DNA from: Clostridiaceae bacterium BRH_c20a
GTDB taxonomy: Bacteria; Bacillota; Peptococcia; Peptococcales; BICA1-8
DNA: 64,000 nucleotides
Direction of reading: 5' to 3'
Assembly: GCA_000961765.1 (NCBI GenBank)
Contig: LADT01000090.1
Span: forward strand, 79,224 to 143,223
In this document: piece by piece, positions 50,583 through 59,229 of the stretch
How the letters are laid out: each line of letters begins with the position of its first letter
Numbering within the stretch: position 1 is the stretch's first letter
The notes under the pieces: generated by a model
Seen by the model: only the letters and a program-made list of their open reading frames with translations
Database searches by the model: none
Told to the model about the DNA's origin: nothing
Translations under genes and position numbers: made by a program

Positions 50583-51026
50583 GTGCGTAAAATTTATACT
50601 ATAGGTTTTTCAAAAAAATTTTTAAGAGAGTTTGTAAAGCTTTTAAAGAATTCACAAATAGAAAAGCTTATTGATATACGATTAAATAATACATCACAAT
50701 TATCAGGATATGCTAAAAAAGATGATTTGGCATATATTATGGAGTTAATTAATATTGAGTATGTGCATGATATTTCATTAGCACCTGATAATAAATTGCT
50801 TTCCGATTATAAAAAGAATTTAGTTGATTGGGGCGATTATAAAACTAGATATCTAAATATTCTTGAAGAAAGGAATATTAAAGATAGTATCAATGAATTA
50901 ACTAATAATAAAACAGTTTGCTTATTGTGTAGTGAACATAAACCAAATAAGTGTCATAGGAGTCTGTTGGCTAGTTTTATTAAAAATAACTTAAATGAAG
51001 ATTTAGATATAATTCATTTAATTTAA
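50583..51026 (+). CDS. DUF488 family protein, second copy
   Basis: The 147-residue product is a canonical DUF488 protein: opening MRKIYTIGFSKKFLREFVKLL, IDIRLNN near residue 33 (the usual DVR motif), and C-terminal VCLLCSEHKPNKCHRSLLASFI with the Cx...CHR pattern. GTG 50583 (or ATG after) follows GGGGTGACTTAAGC. It pairs tightly with the upstream DUF488 gene and the dual-OB gene. Two different DUF488 proteins in one operon suggests a heteromer, but this is inference. Confidence 0.87.
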   Translation: MRKIYTIGFSKKFLREFVKLLKNSQIEKLIDIRLNNTSQLSGYAKKDDLAYIMELINIEYVHDISLAPDNKLLSDYKKNLVDWGDYKTRYLNILEERNIKDSINELTNNKTVCLLCSEHKPNKCHRSLLASFIKNNLNEDLDIIHLI

Positions 51027-51049
51027 AATAGAACGAGGTGAATTATTAT

Positions 51050-51694
51050 ATGATTATAACTATATTAGCTGTAACAAAAGCCTATGATAAGTTTTGTATT
51101 GCAGGTATTAACGAAAAAGGAACTTGGATAAGACCTATCCCTAATTTTGGTACTAGTCGTTTTTGGACAAGACAAAGTTTAACAAGAAATAATGGGGAAT
51201 TTATTAAATGTGGAGATAAATGGCAAATAGATGGTTATTATCCCGAAAAATTTGAATTTACTAACCATACAGAAGATTATGTCACTACTACTAGGAAATA
51301 TATAGGTAGGTTACAAAATGAAGAATTGATAGCTTTTTTAAATAAACATACTGCAAATGAACAGTTATTTTTAGAAACTATTGCTGCACAAAGAAGAAGT
51401 TTGTGTTTAGTAAAAGCTAAATCTATGTATCCTTATGTATCAAATTGGGAAGGTAATATGAAACCTAAAATTAAGTTTGATGGATTTACTTTCAATTTAG
51501 ATAACCCACTAACAAATAGTAACGATTACATAATCAAAGATTGCAAATGGGCTAGATTTATACTAGATAATAATAATATTCAAAATTTTGAAGAAATCTT
51601 CATTTGTATTGGGTTAGCAACTCCTGCACCATATAATAATATAGAGTATCCTCAAATAATAGGTATACATACAATTCCGGAAATACCTTGTTGA
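51050..51694 (+). CDS. Dual OB-domain protein
   Basis: The 214-residue product resembles proteins now labelled dual OB domain-containing. N-terminal IITILAVTKAYDKFCIAGINEKGTWIRPI and the CDKWQIDGYYPE-like segment with VTTTRKYIGRL form the first OB-like part, and the second ends near IGLATPAPYNNIEYPQIIGIH. GAGGTGA precedes ATG 51050; the GTG at 51038 lies in the site. It is the third gene of the DUF488 operon. OB folds bind nucleic acids or nucleotides, so with DUF488 it may form a nucleic-acid-directed module of unknown role. Confidence 0.7.
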   Translation: MIITILAVTKAYDKFCIAGINEKGTWIRPIPNFGTSRFWTRQSLTRNNGEFIKCGDKWQIDGYYPEKFEFTNHTEDYVTTTRKYIGRLQNEELIAFLNKHTANEQLFLETIAAQRRSLCLVKAKSMYPYVSNWEGNMKPKIKFDGFTFNLDNPLTNSNDYIIKDCKWARFILDNNNIQNFEEIFICIGLATPAPYNNIEYPQIIGIHTIPEIPC

Positions 51695-51769
51695 AATTCC
51701 AGAACTAGGGGAACTATTCTAATTAAATATACAGGGCAATGCCATTACTGGTGTTCCCCTATATTAAGC

Positions 51770-51830
51770 ACTAAAGTGGTAAACTTTTTCATTAGCGCAA
51801 CTGGTAAACAAATTCATTGACATTCGCACA
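51770..51830. mobile_element. Possible IS-end remnant with repeated TGGTAAAC
   Basis: Two imperfect 25-base direct repeats start with TGGTAAAC (51777-51784 and 51802-51809) and contain TTCATT. The layout resembles multiple terminal repeats of IS21-like elements, but no transposase frame is attached, so the call is weak. Confidence 0.35.
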
Positions 51831-51851
51831 CCTAATTTCACCTCACAAATT

Positions 51852-51918
51852 AAAATAGGAGGGAATACCCTCCTTGGAATGAGAAAAGACCCCCACATGG
51901 AGGTCTCCTCTATTTTTT
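51852..51918. terminator. Long hairpin between convergent dual-OB and PemK-like genes
   Basis: AAAATAGGAGG and CTCCTCTATTTTTT arms enclose smaller hairpins GGAGGGAATACCCTCC and GACCCCCACATGGAGGTC. T-run on the right side. Confidence 0.65.
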
Positions 51919-51993
51919 AAAATTGCCCATTTAAGGGTTTTTTGAAAGCTTGCCTATTAAAAGGTTTTTTTAATGTTTACTTATATTATTATA

Positions 51994-52539
51994 CTATTCT
52001 TTATTATCTATTATGTCAATATTAAATGAAAGTATTCTTTGGATTTCTCTAACAATTATTTCTCTATTTGTAATTACATTGTATACAGGTCTTTTTTCAT
52101 TAAATCTCTGTATATCTATACTTCTTATATCTGATATCTGTAGTCGTGATATTAATTCATTTTTAAAATTTTTAATTTTAATATCATACTCAAAATTGGG
52201 ATTTGCAGTTGAATCATCTTTTACAGATGTAGTTGGTATAATCATATATTTTATTCCAAAATCTTTTAGTATATAACAATAGTGTCCATCATAAATTTCT
52301 TTTGGATAACCTCTTCGTAAATTAAAAAATGCAACTTGACCTTCTTTTGGTCTTAAAGAAGGAGTTATTTGATAAAATGAGGTTGATGGATTACCTGTTT
52401 GATTAGGCACGATTCTATTATAAAAGAACTCTAACTCTTTTAACCAATATTTTAATTGATTTGCAAAACCATCTTTATCATAGTTTTTTATACGTTGTAA
52501 TATAATTTTCGCTTCATCCATATCTTCAATCAAACCCAT
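51994..52539 (-). CDS. PemK/MazF-like protein, possible orphan toxin
   Basis: The 181-residue product has an N-terminal helical extension of about 70 residues and a C-terminal half that reads like a PemK/MazF fold: GQVAFFNLRRGYPKEIYDGHYC, YMIIPTTSVK and the final helix REIIVREIQRILSF. Longer PemK-like proteins of this kind occur without a cognate antitoxin. GGAGGAGAGCAA ahead of ATG 52539 (minus). No antitoxin-like gene is seen on either side. Assignment rests on the pattern only. Confidence 0.5.
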   Translation of the reverse strand: MGLIEDMDEAKIILQRIKNYDKDGFANQLKYWLKELEFFYNRIVPNQTGNPSTSFYQITPSLRPKEGQVAFFNLRRGYPKEIYDGHYCYILKDFGIKYMIIPTTSVKDDSTANPNFEYDIKIKNFKNELISRLQISDIRSIDIQRFNEKRPVYNVITNREIIVREIQRILSFNIDIIDNKE

Positions 52540-52720
52540 TTGCTCTCCTCCAATCTGTCACTCTACCATAATTAGACAAAAAGGAGGAAATTCCTGCATA
52601 AAATAGTAATATAATTACAAGGGAAAATATGGTAAGATATTCTTGCGTGGTTAATACGCTCGGTGTGTCAGTGTCAAACTCTCCAATAAGGTTCTGATGT
52701 TGATCTACGGGGTGATTATT

Positions 52721-52909
52721 ATGAAACAACTAATTAGATACATACATAATAACCCTGTTAAAGCTGGAATGGTCTCAAAGGTTCAGGAATACAAATGGAG
52801 CAGCATGAAAGAATACTTCGGTACAGAAATACAATTAGTAGACAAAGATACCAAAGAGGAAATAATGAATGACTATATAACTAGGGCCCTAGTGTACCAA
52901 AAACGTTGA
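52721..52909 (+). pseudogene. Remnant of IS200-like/REP-associated tyrosine transposase, C-terminal end
   Basis: The 62-residue frame is the typical C-terminal stretch of Y1-type (Transposase_17) proteins, RYIHNNPVKAGMVSKVQEYKWSS followed by MKEYFG. The catalytic HUH and tyrosine parts are missing. Upstream sequence has no continuing frame, so it is a remnant. REP-associated transposases with this ending are linked to palindromic intergenic repeats in other bacteria, which makes its presence near these repeats noteworthy. Confidence 0.78.
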
Positions 52910-52936
52910 TTTAGTACTACAACTTATGGCAAAAAT

Positions 52937-52980
52937 AAAATCCCGTAAGGCCTTTATTTCAAAGGTTTTGCGGGATTTTT
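52937..52980. terminator. Terminator with AAATCCCG/CGGGATTT arms
   Basis: AAAATCCCGTAAGGCCTTT and AAAGGTTTTGCGGGATTTTT form a stem with small internal mismatches and a T-run. Confidence 0.8.
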
Positions 52981-53045
52981 CTGTCTATTTTACTTCCGAA
53001 GAAAAGTTTAAGAGAGGGGGGAGTCACTTTCATCGAATCCTTTAA

Positions 53046-53071
53046 CATATAGTCAATTTTTTGCATATAGT
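53046..53071 (+). promoter_or_regulatory. Candidate sigma-E promoter, repeated CATATAGT
   Basis: CATATAGT occurs at 53046-53053 and 53064-53071, with ATA-(14)-CATATAGT spacing similar to sigma-E promoters, and lies 30 bases before the LysM gene. Weak evidence. Confidence 0.3.
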
Positions 53072-53102
53072 GTATTAGTAATTTAGAAAGGAGATGATAC
53101 CT

Positions 53103-53687
53103 TTGAGTAATGATAATAAGCTTACACGAGCGATGCATCCTGTAACAGAAGGCCAAGTCCCTCGACCGTCCAAAAAATGTGACGGTCAACTTTATACTGT
53201 AAAAGGTGCCGATACGCTCTTCATTATTTCACATAAATTTGGAGTAACAGTCGAGGAGATTCTTTCCGCGAACCCACAGATCGTAAACCGAGACATTATC
53301 TTTATTGGGCAGGTAATATGTATTCCCTCCGCGACACCTAAACCTATACCTGTTTGTGATCTTCGTGTGCTTACACTAAGATTGCTGACAGAGGCCGGTC
53401 AACCGTTGCCCGTAGTTGGCGAAGCTGTTCAGCTTAATGCCCGTGTAATTGTTCGGCCAACCTTCAATCGTCCTGTTTCCCGAGCCTTCTTTTTCCTTGA
53501 ACCTACTGGCACTGAAACCTGTGAGTTTGCCAGTCTAATCGGTGTTGATTGTCCCAGTGCTGTCACAGGCGTTGCTGAGATTCTTTGGGATGTACCGCCA
53601 GGTACTCTGGGCCGTGTTTTTGTTGTGGCATGTATCAATAGCTGCTGTGCAAAATCCGATGAGGTCCTTGTTGTCCGAAATACTTGA
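53103..53687 (+). CDS. LysM protein with C-terminal beta-domain
   Basis: The 194-residue product has one LysM domain at about residues 27-75 (LYTVKGADTLFIISHKFGVTV, split) followed by a proline spacer (SATPKPIPVC) and a beta-rich domain with several cysteines. AAAGGAG is followed by ATGATACCT and TTG 53103 at good spacing; ATG 53094 overlaps the site. There is no signal peptide, which fits spore-coat-type LysM proteins. Function unknown; a mosaic gene fragment MDWVPFKRPYK (53730) follows. Confidence 0.75.
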   Translation: MSNDNKLTRAMHPVTEGQVPRPSKKCDGQLYTVKGADTLFIISHKFGVTVEEILSANPQIVNRDIIFIGQVICIPSATPKPIPVCDLRVLTLRLLTEAGQPLPVVGEAVQLNARVIVRPTFNRPVSRAFFFLEPTGTETCEFASLIGVDCPSAVTGVAEILWDVPPGTLGRVFVVACINSCCAKSDEVLVVRNT

Positions 53688-53694
53688 GTAAAAA

Positions 53695-53825
53695 CACGGA
53701 CGCAGTCCGTGGTCATATTCAGTGTGTACCATGGATTGGGTGCCATTTAAAAGGCCTTATAAAATTAGTACTTATCCGGGTTCCATTATTGCATATGCAC
53801 CTTTGGGAGATCTTATGGATTTGTT
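53695..53825. other. Short hairpin and 35-codon frame between convergent genes
   Basis: ACACGGACGCAGTCCGTG (53695-53712) is a hairpin without a T-run. A 35-codon frame starts at ATG 53730 and ends at 53837 over the flavoprotein tail. It has no ribosome site, and I regard it as noise. Confidence 0.3.
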
Positions 53826-55244
53826 TTATATCATTTGAGCAGCATCATATCCGGCTCTTCGTCCAAAAACAAGGGCATCAGTTAATGCATTGCCACCTAA
53901 ACGGTTCTTCCCGTGTATTCCGCCTGTGACTTCTCCTGCTGCCCATAACCCTTTAATAGTCGTCCTGCCATTATCATCTATAGCTAAACCACCATTTTGA
54001 TAATGATATGTTGGTCCTACAATAATAGGTGTTGTTTGAGGATTATAGCCATGACGAAGTAATTTTGTATATATATTCCCTAAAGATTTTCTAAGAGCTT
54101 CCTCGGGTAGAGCATAACTATTCATTATTATCCCCATTTCTCCCTGGGGTAATTTTATTCCCCGCTCTTCTATTATTTCCTTAATGATTGCAGCGGTCAC
54201 TACATCTCTGGTTTCCAAAGGATTTACAAATTGCTTACCTAGTGCATTATATAGACTCGCCCCTAAAGATCGTACCCCTTCAGAAATTAACATGCCTTTA
54301 ATAGGTTCCGGCCAAAGAGCACCTGTAGGATGAAACTGGGAAGAATCCATGTCTATAAGCTTTACCCCTGATTTATAAGCTATTGCTAAACCTTCTCCAC
54401 AAATACTTCCATGATTACAAGTAGGAAAACCTAATGGGTTTAAACCACCTAACCCACCTGTAGTTAACACCACTGCTTTGGCCCAAATTTTTTTATATTC
54501 ATGTTTTAGTCTGTCATAAACTACTGCTCCTAAACACTGATTTTCTTCACATATTAGTTCAACACTTTGGTTAAAAGGCACCACATTAACCCTAGAGTTT
54601 CTTAATGCATTAATTAATGTCTTCATCAATCTGGGTCCAATAAAACCTTTATAAGTCATTACCCTTTTTTGACTATGTCCTGCACCTGCTATAAGCCGAT
54701 ATTTATTCTCATCAACTTTATCAAAATCCATACCCATTTTTTCTAGCCACGGAACAATATTTAAGGCTTCTCTTGTCATAACATCAACCAGTTTAACATT
54801 ATTGCTATTACCGGCTTTAAGGGTATCTTCGATGTGAATGCTAGGTAAGTCTTCTGTCCCTAATGCCACAGCCATACCACCCCGGGCTAAAACTGTATTT
54901 GACGCTCCTACCTTATCTTTAGTCACTAGCATCACTTTCACTTTTTTACTTACTGCTTCTAAAGCGGCGGAAATTCCTGCACCTCCACTACCAATGACTA
55001 AAAGATCCGTTTCGTCTTCCTCCATAACCATCGGGTAGTTATAGGTTTTTAGCATTATATTTAGGAGTTCTTTAGGCAGCAATTGTCCTTTATTTGGACC
55101 GAATGTCAGTTCTTCTTTCCCCCTTGGGGAATTATCAGGATGATAAACTTCTAAAAGTGATTGACGCTCTTCCGGCTTGAGAATTGGAAACTTTTGATGA
55201 CTATGCTCATCTATGATTGCCAATATTTCCTTTAAATACTTCAT
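53826..55244 (-). CDS. FAD-dependent fumarate reductase/succinate dehydrogenase-like flavoprotein
   Basis: A 472-residue flavoprotein of the FrdA/SdhA/L-aspartate-oxidase superfamily. A 77-residue N-terminal extension precedes the FAD motif LVIGSGGAGISAALEA; the active-site-type region QFHPTGALWPEP is present, and the C-terminal GRLGGNAL-type motif (KNRLGGNALTDALVFGRRAG) closes the FAD site. The C-terminal helical domain of SdhA is absent. No partner iron-sulfur or membrane subunit is adjacent. It may be a soluble reductase of unknown substrate. Confidence 0.85.
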   Translation of the reverse strand: MKYLKEILAIIDEHSHQKFPILKPEERQSLLEVYHPDNSPRGKEELTFGPNKGQLLPKELLNIMLKTYNYPMVMEEDETDLLVIGSGGAGISAALEAVSKKVKVMLVTKDKVGASNTVLARGGMAVALGTEDLPSIHIEDTLKAGNSNNVKLVDVMTREALNIVPWLEKMGMDFDKVDENKYRLIAGAGHSQKRVMTYKGFIGPRLMKTLINALRNSRVNVVPFNQSVELICEENQCLGAVVYDRLKHEYKKIWAKAVVLTTGGLGGLNPLGFPTCNHGSICGEGLAIAYKSGVKLIDMDSSQFHPTGALWPEPIKGMLISEGVRSLGASLYNALGKQFVNPLETRDVVTAAIIKEIIEERGIKLPQGEMGIIMNSYALPEEALRKSLGNIYTKLLRHGYNPQTTPIIVGPTYHYQNGGLAIDDNGRTTIKGLWAAGEVTGGIHGKNRLGGNALTDALVFGRRAGYDAAQMI

Positions 55245-55464
55245 ACCAGTTTACTCCATTTCTTCAAGAACTTTATTTGAAACTAGGGGACGATTATCTT
55301 ACTTCGAGGGGGGAGAAATCCTGCTAGAAATGCTTTAAGCTCCTCCACTTATTCTACCATAAATCATTCAATTGGAGTAAGCACTGGGGGACAGGACCTT
55401 TGTCCAATCCCTGTGGAAGGGTTATAATGGGGTATAATTTTAACTTAACATAAGGAGGAAGAAG

Positions 55465-55827
55465 ATGAATTTTATTGGTAATATTATTTGGCTAGTATTC
55501 GGTGGTATCATTGCTTTTATCTTATGGTCAATAGCAGGTCTGATTTTATGTGTAACAATTATTGGTATACCGTTTGGTATTCAATGTTTTAAGATTGCGA
55601 AATTTGTATTATGGCCATTTGGAAAAGAGATAGAACTTGGCCATTTTGGAGCAGGTGGACTACTTTTCAATATTATTTGGCTTATCTTTTTTGGATGGGA
55701 GTTTGCTATTGCCCATCTCGTAATAGGTGCAATATTTTGTATAACAATTATAGGTATACCATTTGGGCTACAGCATTTTAAATTTGCTCAACTGGGTCTG
55801 ATACCATTTGGTGCGAAAATACGCTAA
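55465..55827 (+). CDS. yccF: YccF family membrane protein
   Basis: The 120-residue product consists of two YccF repeats (about 1-60 and 65-120), each with a hydrophobic pair of helices and IIGIPFGIQ(C/H)FK(I/F)A. YccF proteins are small inner membrane proteins of unknown role. AAGGAGG precedes ATG 55465. Not in an operon; flanked by long AT-rich gaps. Function in this organism is not inferable. Confidence 0.9.
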   Translation: MNFIGNIIWLVFGGIIAFILWSIAGLILCVTIIGIPFGIQCFKIAKFVLWPFGKEIELGHFGAGGLLFNIIWLIFFGWEFAIAHLVIGAIFCITIIGIPFGLQHFKFAQLGLIPFGAKIR

Positions 55828-56156
55828 CATATTTAATTAAAATTATCCATGTTGCGAAGCTTCATGTAAACAAAGCACTGGGGATGCCATAATTTGTAAT
55901 ATTACTATCAAAAAGTCATGGTATAATAGTAAGCAAAATACGGTTTTTATCAAAATTGTGCTTTTGCCCTATTTCAGGTTGTTTACTACTTCTAGCAAGA
56001 TGCCAAAAAAGTATTAAAAAATCGAGGAAAAATTATATAAACCCACGCAGACAAGTAGTAATATTAGAGGCGAATACCACTATTCTATTGGAAGCTCAAT
56101 TTAAACTCGGAAAATCCTCTGTTGGGCAACAGCCGACTTAATAAGGAGCTGGGGAT
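55828..56156. other. Intergenic gap, nothing recognised
   Basis: About 330 bases between yccF and the LuxR gene. It has one TATAAT hexamer at 55921-55926 without a good -35, and a ribosome site AAGGAGCTGGGG at the end. No repeat module or RNA motif was recognised. Confidence 0.4.
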
Positions 56157-58796
56157 ATGGCAAACCCAATCTTAACCACAAAATTATTTATACCAACATC
56201 CAGACCCAATTTAGTTTTTCGCCCTTTACTAATTCAGAAAATTACCGAAGGATTGGCACAGGGTGGAAAGCTTACTTTAGTATCAGCACCGGCGGGATAT
56301 GGTAAAACAACTTTAATTACACAGTGGCTAAAAACCCTTGATCGTAAGTATGCTTGGCTTTCCATGGATATAGGGGATAATAATCCTCAGAGGTTTTTTA
56401 CTTATCTAGCTGCTGCCTTGCAAACTATAGATAACAGGTTTGGGCAAGTGGTAGGTAACTTGTTGCGGTCCCCTCAATTACCTGATCCCGATACAATTGC
56501 AGTTCTATTGATTAATCAAATTATTGAGGAAGGTAAGCCTATTGTGTTGGTGTTAGATGATTATCATTTAATAACCAATGAGTATCTCAATCGGACCTTG
56601 GAATTCATTATTGAGAACAGTCCAGACATCTTTCATATTGTTTTTGTGACAAGGCATGACCCGGTCTTACCTCTTGGCAGGTGGCGGGGAAGAAACCAAC
56701 TAACAGAATTAAGGATAGATGATTTAAGGTTTACTAATCAAGAAGTAGAAGCTTTTTTCGCTCAGACAATAAAGATTAGCTTAAAAGACTTCCATATTTA
56801 CTCCCTTATGAATAGAACCGAGGGATGGATTGCCGGACTTCAGTTGGCTGCACTTTCGTTAAGGGGTAGGGAGGAGCAGGGGATAAATGAATTTATTGAA
56901 AAGTTTAGCGGCAGTCATAGGTATGTAATAGACTTCTTATTTGAAGAAGTTCTCCGGCTTCAAAATGCTGAGATAAAAGACTTTTTATGCAATACTGCAG
57001 TTTTAAGTCGGATGTGTGCTACTTTGTGTGATGAATTAACAGGAAGGAATGACAGTAAAAACATACTAATTAGCTTAGAACAGACCAATCTTTTTTTAAT
57101 ACCTCTGGATGAGAACCGTCAATGGTATCGTTATCATCATCTTTTTGCTGATTTTCTGCGCACAGAGTTAGAGAAAGACCAAGAAACAAGCTTGCATAAA
57201 AAAGCCTCTCAATGGTTTGAGGTCAATGGTTATAAGGCCGAAGCTATAGAACATTCTCTTGCCGCAGGAGATGTTGATAATGCCGTTAGACAAATAAAAG
57301 AACAAACAAATAGCAGCCTAATAAATGGCGAATTATATACCCTTATTGGGTGGCTGGATTCTTTACCTGAAAACTTGGTTCAAAATGACAGTGAGCTCTG
57401 TTCATATAAAGCCTGTGCTTATTTCTTGGTGGCTGAAATTGATAAATCCCTATATTATATAAATTCTTTTCGGCAATTAAAGAAGGTAGATAGGCTTAAT
57501 GACGGCAGGGTTAGAGCGCTGGAAGGATGGTTTGCTAATATTCGTGAGGATAAGAGAACCATAGAATTGGCCAAGGAAGCCATTGACTTAATGGCCGATA
57601 AGGACCTGGGCTTTAAGGTTTTCGCCCTTGTTGCTTTAGCCCAAGGCCAAAGAAATAAAGGTAATTTAGATGAATCTACCGAGGCCTTTAGGGAGGCTTT
57701 GGAAATTAGTATCAATGAGGGATACTCCTTGTCAGTTTGCACTGTATCCATGGACTTGGTCTATAATTACTACCTTAAGGGCAATTTACAGGAGGCCATA
57801 CAATTATGTTTGGATATTTTACACGGGAAAGCTACTGGAAATAAACCTTTGCCGGAGGCAGGAATTCTTAATATTCCTCTTAGTCTTTTTTATTATGAGA
57901 CTAACCAATTAAAACTGGCCGAGGAAACTGTTCATAAAGCAATAGATGCATGCCGGAGAATGGCCATGAGTAAAATTTTTGGCGGAGATGCAGAAAGAAC
58001 CCTGGCCCGAATCCGATATTTGCAGGGTTATCCGGAGGAGGCTTTTACTATTTTGCAGGGGGGTCTGGAGGGGGCTAAGGCTTCTGGCTTGCCCATAGCT
58101 GTCTTAAGGTTTGAAGCAACCCAGGCGGATTTAATGCTTAGATTGGGGAAAGTACACAGGGTTGAACAGTGGATTAAGAAAAGCGGGTTATCCCTTGAGG
58201 GTGAGATAACTTCATTAAAGGAACAGCCTTATATAGTATATGTAAGGTTTCTCCTCGCCCAAAAATTCTGGACGGAAGCTCATGCCCTTTTAGTAAAGCT
58301 TGAAGAGTTTTCAAGGAGGCAGAGAAAAGGACGTTTGATTAGTATCTTGGTTTCAAAAGCCATTTTAAATAATGCCCTTGGTGATGCTGATGAGGCCAAG
58401 AAGAACTTAGGGGAGGCTGTAAGCATTGCCGCCCCGCAAAATTTCCGGCGTTCATTTCTTGAAGAGGGAGAGCAGGTGTGGTATATGCTGCCTTTAGTAC
58501 AAGATTCAGCTCCTCAATTTGTTGCCGGCCTTATTGAGGATTTCCATTTGGAATTAAAATTAGCTCCTGAAGCATCAAAAAGCCAGGTAGTTTCAGGGCT
58601 TATAGAGCCCCTAAGCGCAAGGGAAATTGAAGTCTTGAGTTTAATTTCCCAAGGACTATCCAATGCAGACATTACCCGTGAGTTATATATTAGTCTGGGA
58701 ACGGTTAAGTGGCATATTAACCATATCTTTGCCAAGTTAGGGGTTAAAAACAGGACTCAAGCAATTAACAAAGCAAAAGAATTAGAATTAATCTAA
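56157..58796 (+). CDS. MalT-type LuxR family transcriptional regulator
   Basis: An 879-residue STAND-ATPase transcription factor. Walker A is APAGYGKTT at about residues 44-52; Walker B-like LVLDDYH near 128; the central part is a TPR-like superhelix (about 400-780); the C-terminal LuxR helix-turn-helix starts near 815 (LSAREIEVLSLISQGLS) and ends AKLGVKNRTQAINKAKELELI. Family members bind ATP and a small-molecule inducer and activate sigma-70 genes. AAGGAGCTGGGG ahead of ATG 56157. Target genes are unknown; the hydrolase downstream is a candidate. Confidence 0.92.
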   Translation: MANPILTTKLFIPTSRPNLVFRPLLIQKITEGLAQGGKLTLVSAPAGYGKTTLITQWLKTLDRKYAWLSMDIGDNNPQRFFTYLAAALQTIDNRFGQVVGNLLRSPQLPDPDTIAVLLINQIIEEGKPIVLVLDDYHLITNEYLNRTLEFIIENSPDIFHIVFVTRHDPVLPLGRWRGRNQLTELRIDDLRFTNQEVEAFFAQTIKISLKDFHIYSLMNRTEGWIAGLQLAALSLRGREEQGINEFIEKFSGSHRYVIDFLFEEVLRLQNAEIKDFLCNTAVLSRMCATLCDELTGRNDSKNILISLEQTNLFLIPLDENRQWYRYHHLFADFLRTELEKDQETSLHKKASQWFEVNGYKAEAIEHSLAAGDVDNAVRQIKEQTNSSLINGELYTLIGWLDSLPENLVQNDSELCSYKACAYFLVAEIDKSLYYINSFRQLKKVDRLNDGRVRALEGWFANIREDKRTIELAKEAIDLMADKDLGFKVFALVALAQGQRNKGNLDESTEAFREALEISINEGYSLSVCTVSMDLVYNYYLKGNLQEAIQLCLDILHGKATGNKPLPEAGILNIPLSLFYYETNQLKLAEETVHKAIDACRRMAMSKIFGGDAERTLARIRYLQGYPEEAFTILQGGLEGAKASGLPIAVLRFEATQADLMLRLGKVHRVEQWIKKSGLSLEGEITSLKEQPYIVYVRFLLAQKFWTEAHALLVKLEEFSRRQRKGRLISILVSKAILNNALGDADEAKKNLGEAVSIAAPQNFRRSFLEEGEQVWYMLPLVQDSAPQFVAGLIEDFHLELKLAPEASKSQVVSGLIEPLSAREIEVLSLISQGLSNADITRELYISLGTVKWHINHIFAKLGVKNRTQAINKAKELELI

Positions 58797-58823
58797 ATGG
58801 TTTTCACTAATCACCATTCACTC

Positions 58824-58848
58824 AAACGCCTCATCAAGGCGTTTTTTT
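58824..58848 (+). terminator. Terminator after LuxR gene
   Basis: AAACGCC TCATCAA GGCGTTTTTTT stem with a T-run. Confidence 0.85.
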
Positions 58849-58945
58849 ATTTACCTAACCTTAAAACTGAACTTTAGTTAGGCTTCAACCTAACCTATTG
58901 GCTGTTATAAATATAGTGTAAAGAGTTAACAAGGAGGCTGCTGAA

Positions 58946-59146
58946 ATGACTAACTACGAGATTGTAGTACAAGGTCATATTGATAAACGGAGATTTCGGG
59001 ATATGGCTAAAATTGAGTTTGAGTACCTTCCCAATGGTGAAACAAAAATCACCTGTCTGCAGTTTGATCAGGCAGCTTTGCATGCTGTGTTAACAAAAAT
59101 TTATGATTTGGGATTAAATCTGCAAAGCTTAAATGAATTGAGGTGA
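58946..59146 (+). CDS. Small conserved-type hypothetical protein
   Basis: The 66-residue product begins MTNYEIVVQGHIDKRRF and has a DMAKIEFEYLPNGETKITC core, like a small beta-alpha domain. AAGGAGGCTGCTGAA lies at good spacing ahead of ATG 58946, which supports translation. It lies between the LuxR gene and the alpha/beta hydrolase gene on the same strand. I do not recognise a named family. It could be an accessory factor, but nothing in the sequence shows its function. Confidence 0.65.
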   Translation: MTNYEIVVQGHIDKRRFRDMAKIEFEYLPNGETKITCLQFDQAALHAVLTKIYDLGLNLQSLNELR

Positions 59147-59229
59147 AACATTAGGGAAATACGGCACTAGGTATAGGTTTAAGGGGTTCACTATAAATTA
59201 AAAAAAATTATGGGAGGAGAGTAAAGATA

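Noticed and set aside
51038..51049. GTG 51038 as start of the dual-OB gene
   Set aside because: It lies within the ribosome site GAGGTGA; ATG 51050 has proper spacing.
52526..52729. Minus-strand 67-residue frame with a hydrophobic stretch
   Set aside because: It overlaps the ribosome site and start of the PemK-like gene, has no site of its own, and its composition is not typical of a gene.
53730..53837. 35-codon frame MDWVPFKRPYK...
   Set aside because: No ribosome site, overlaps the end of the flavoprotein gene, no recognisable family.
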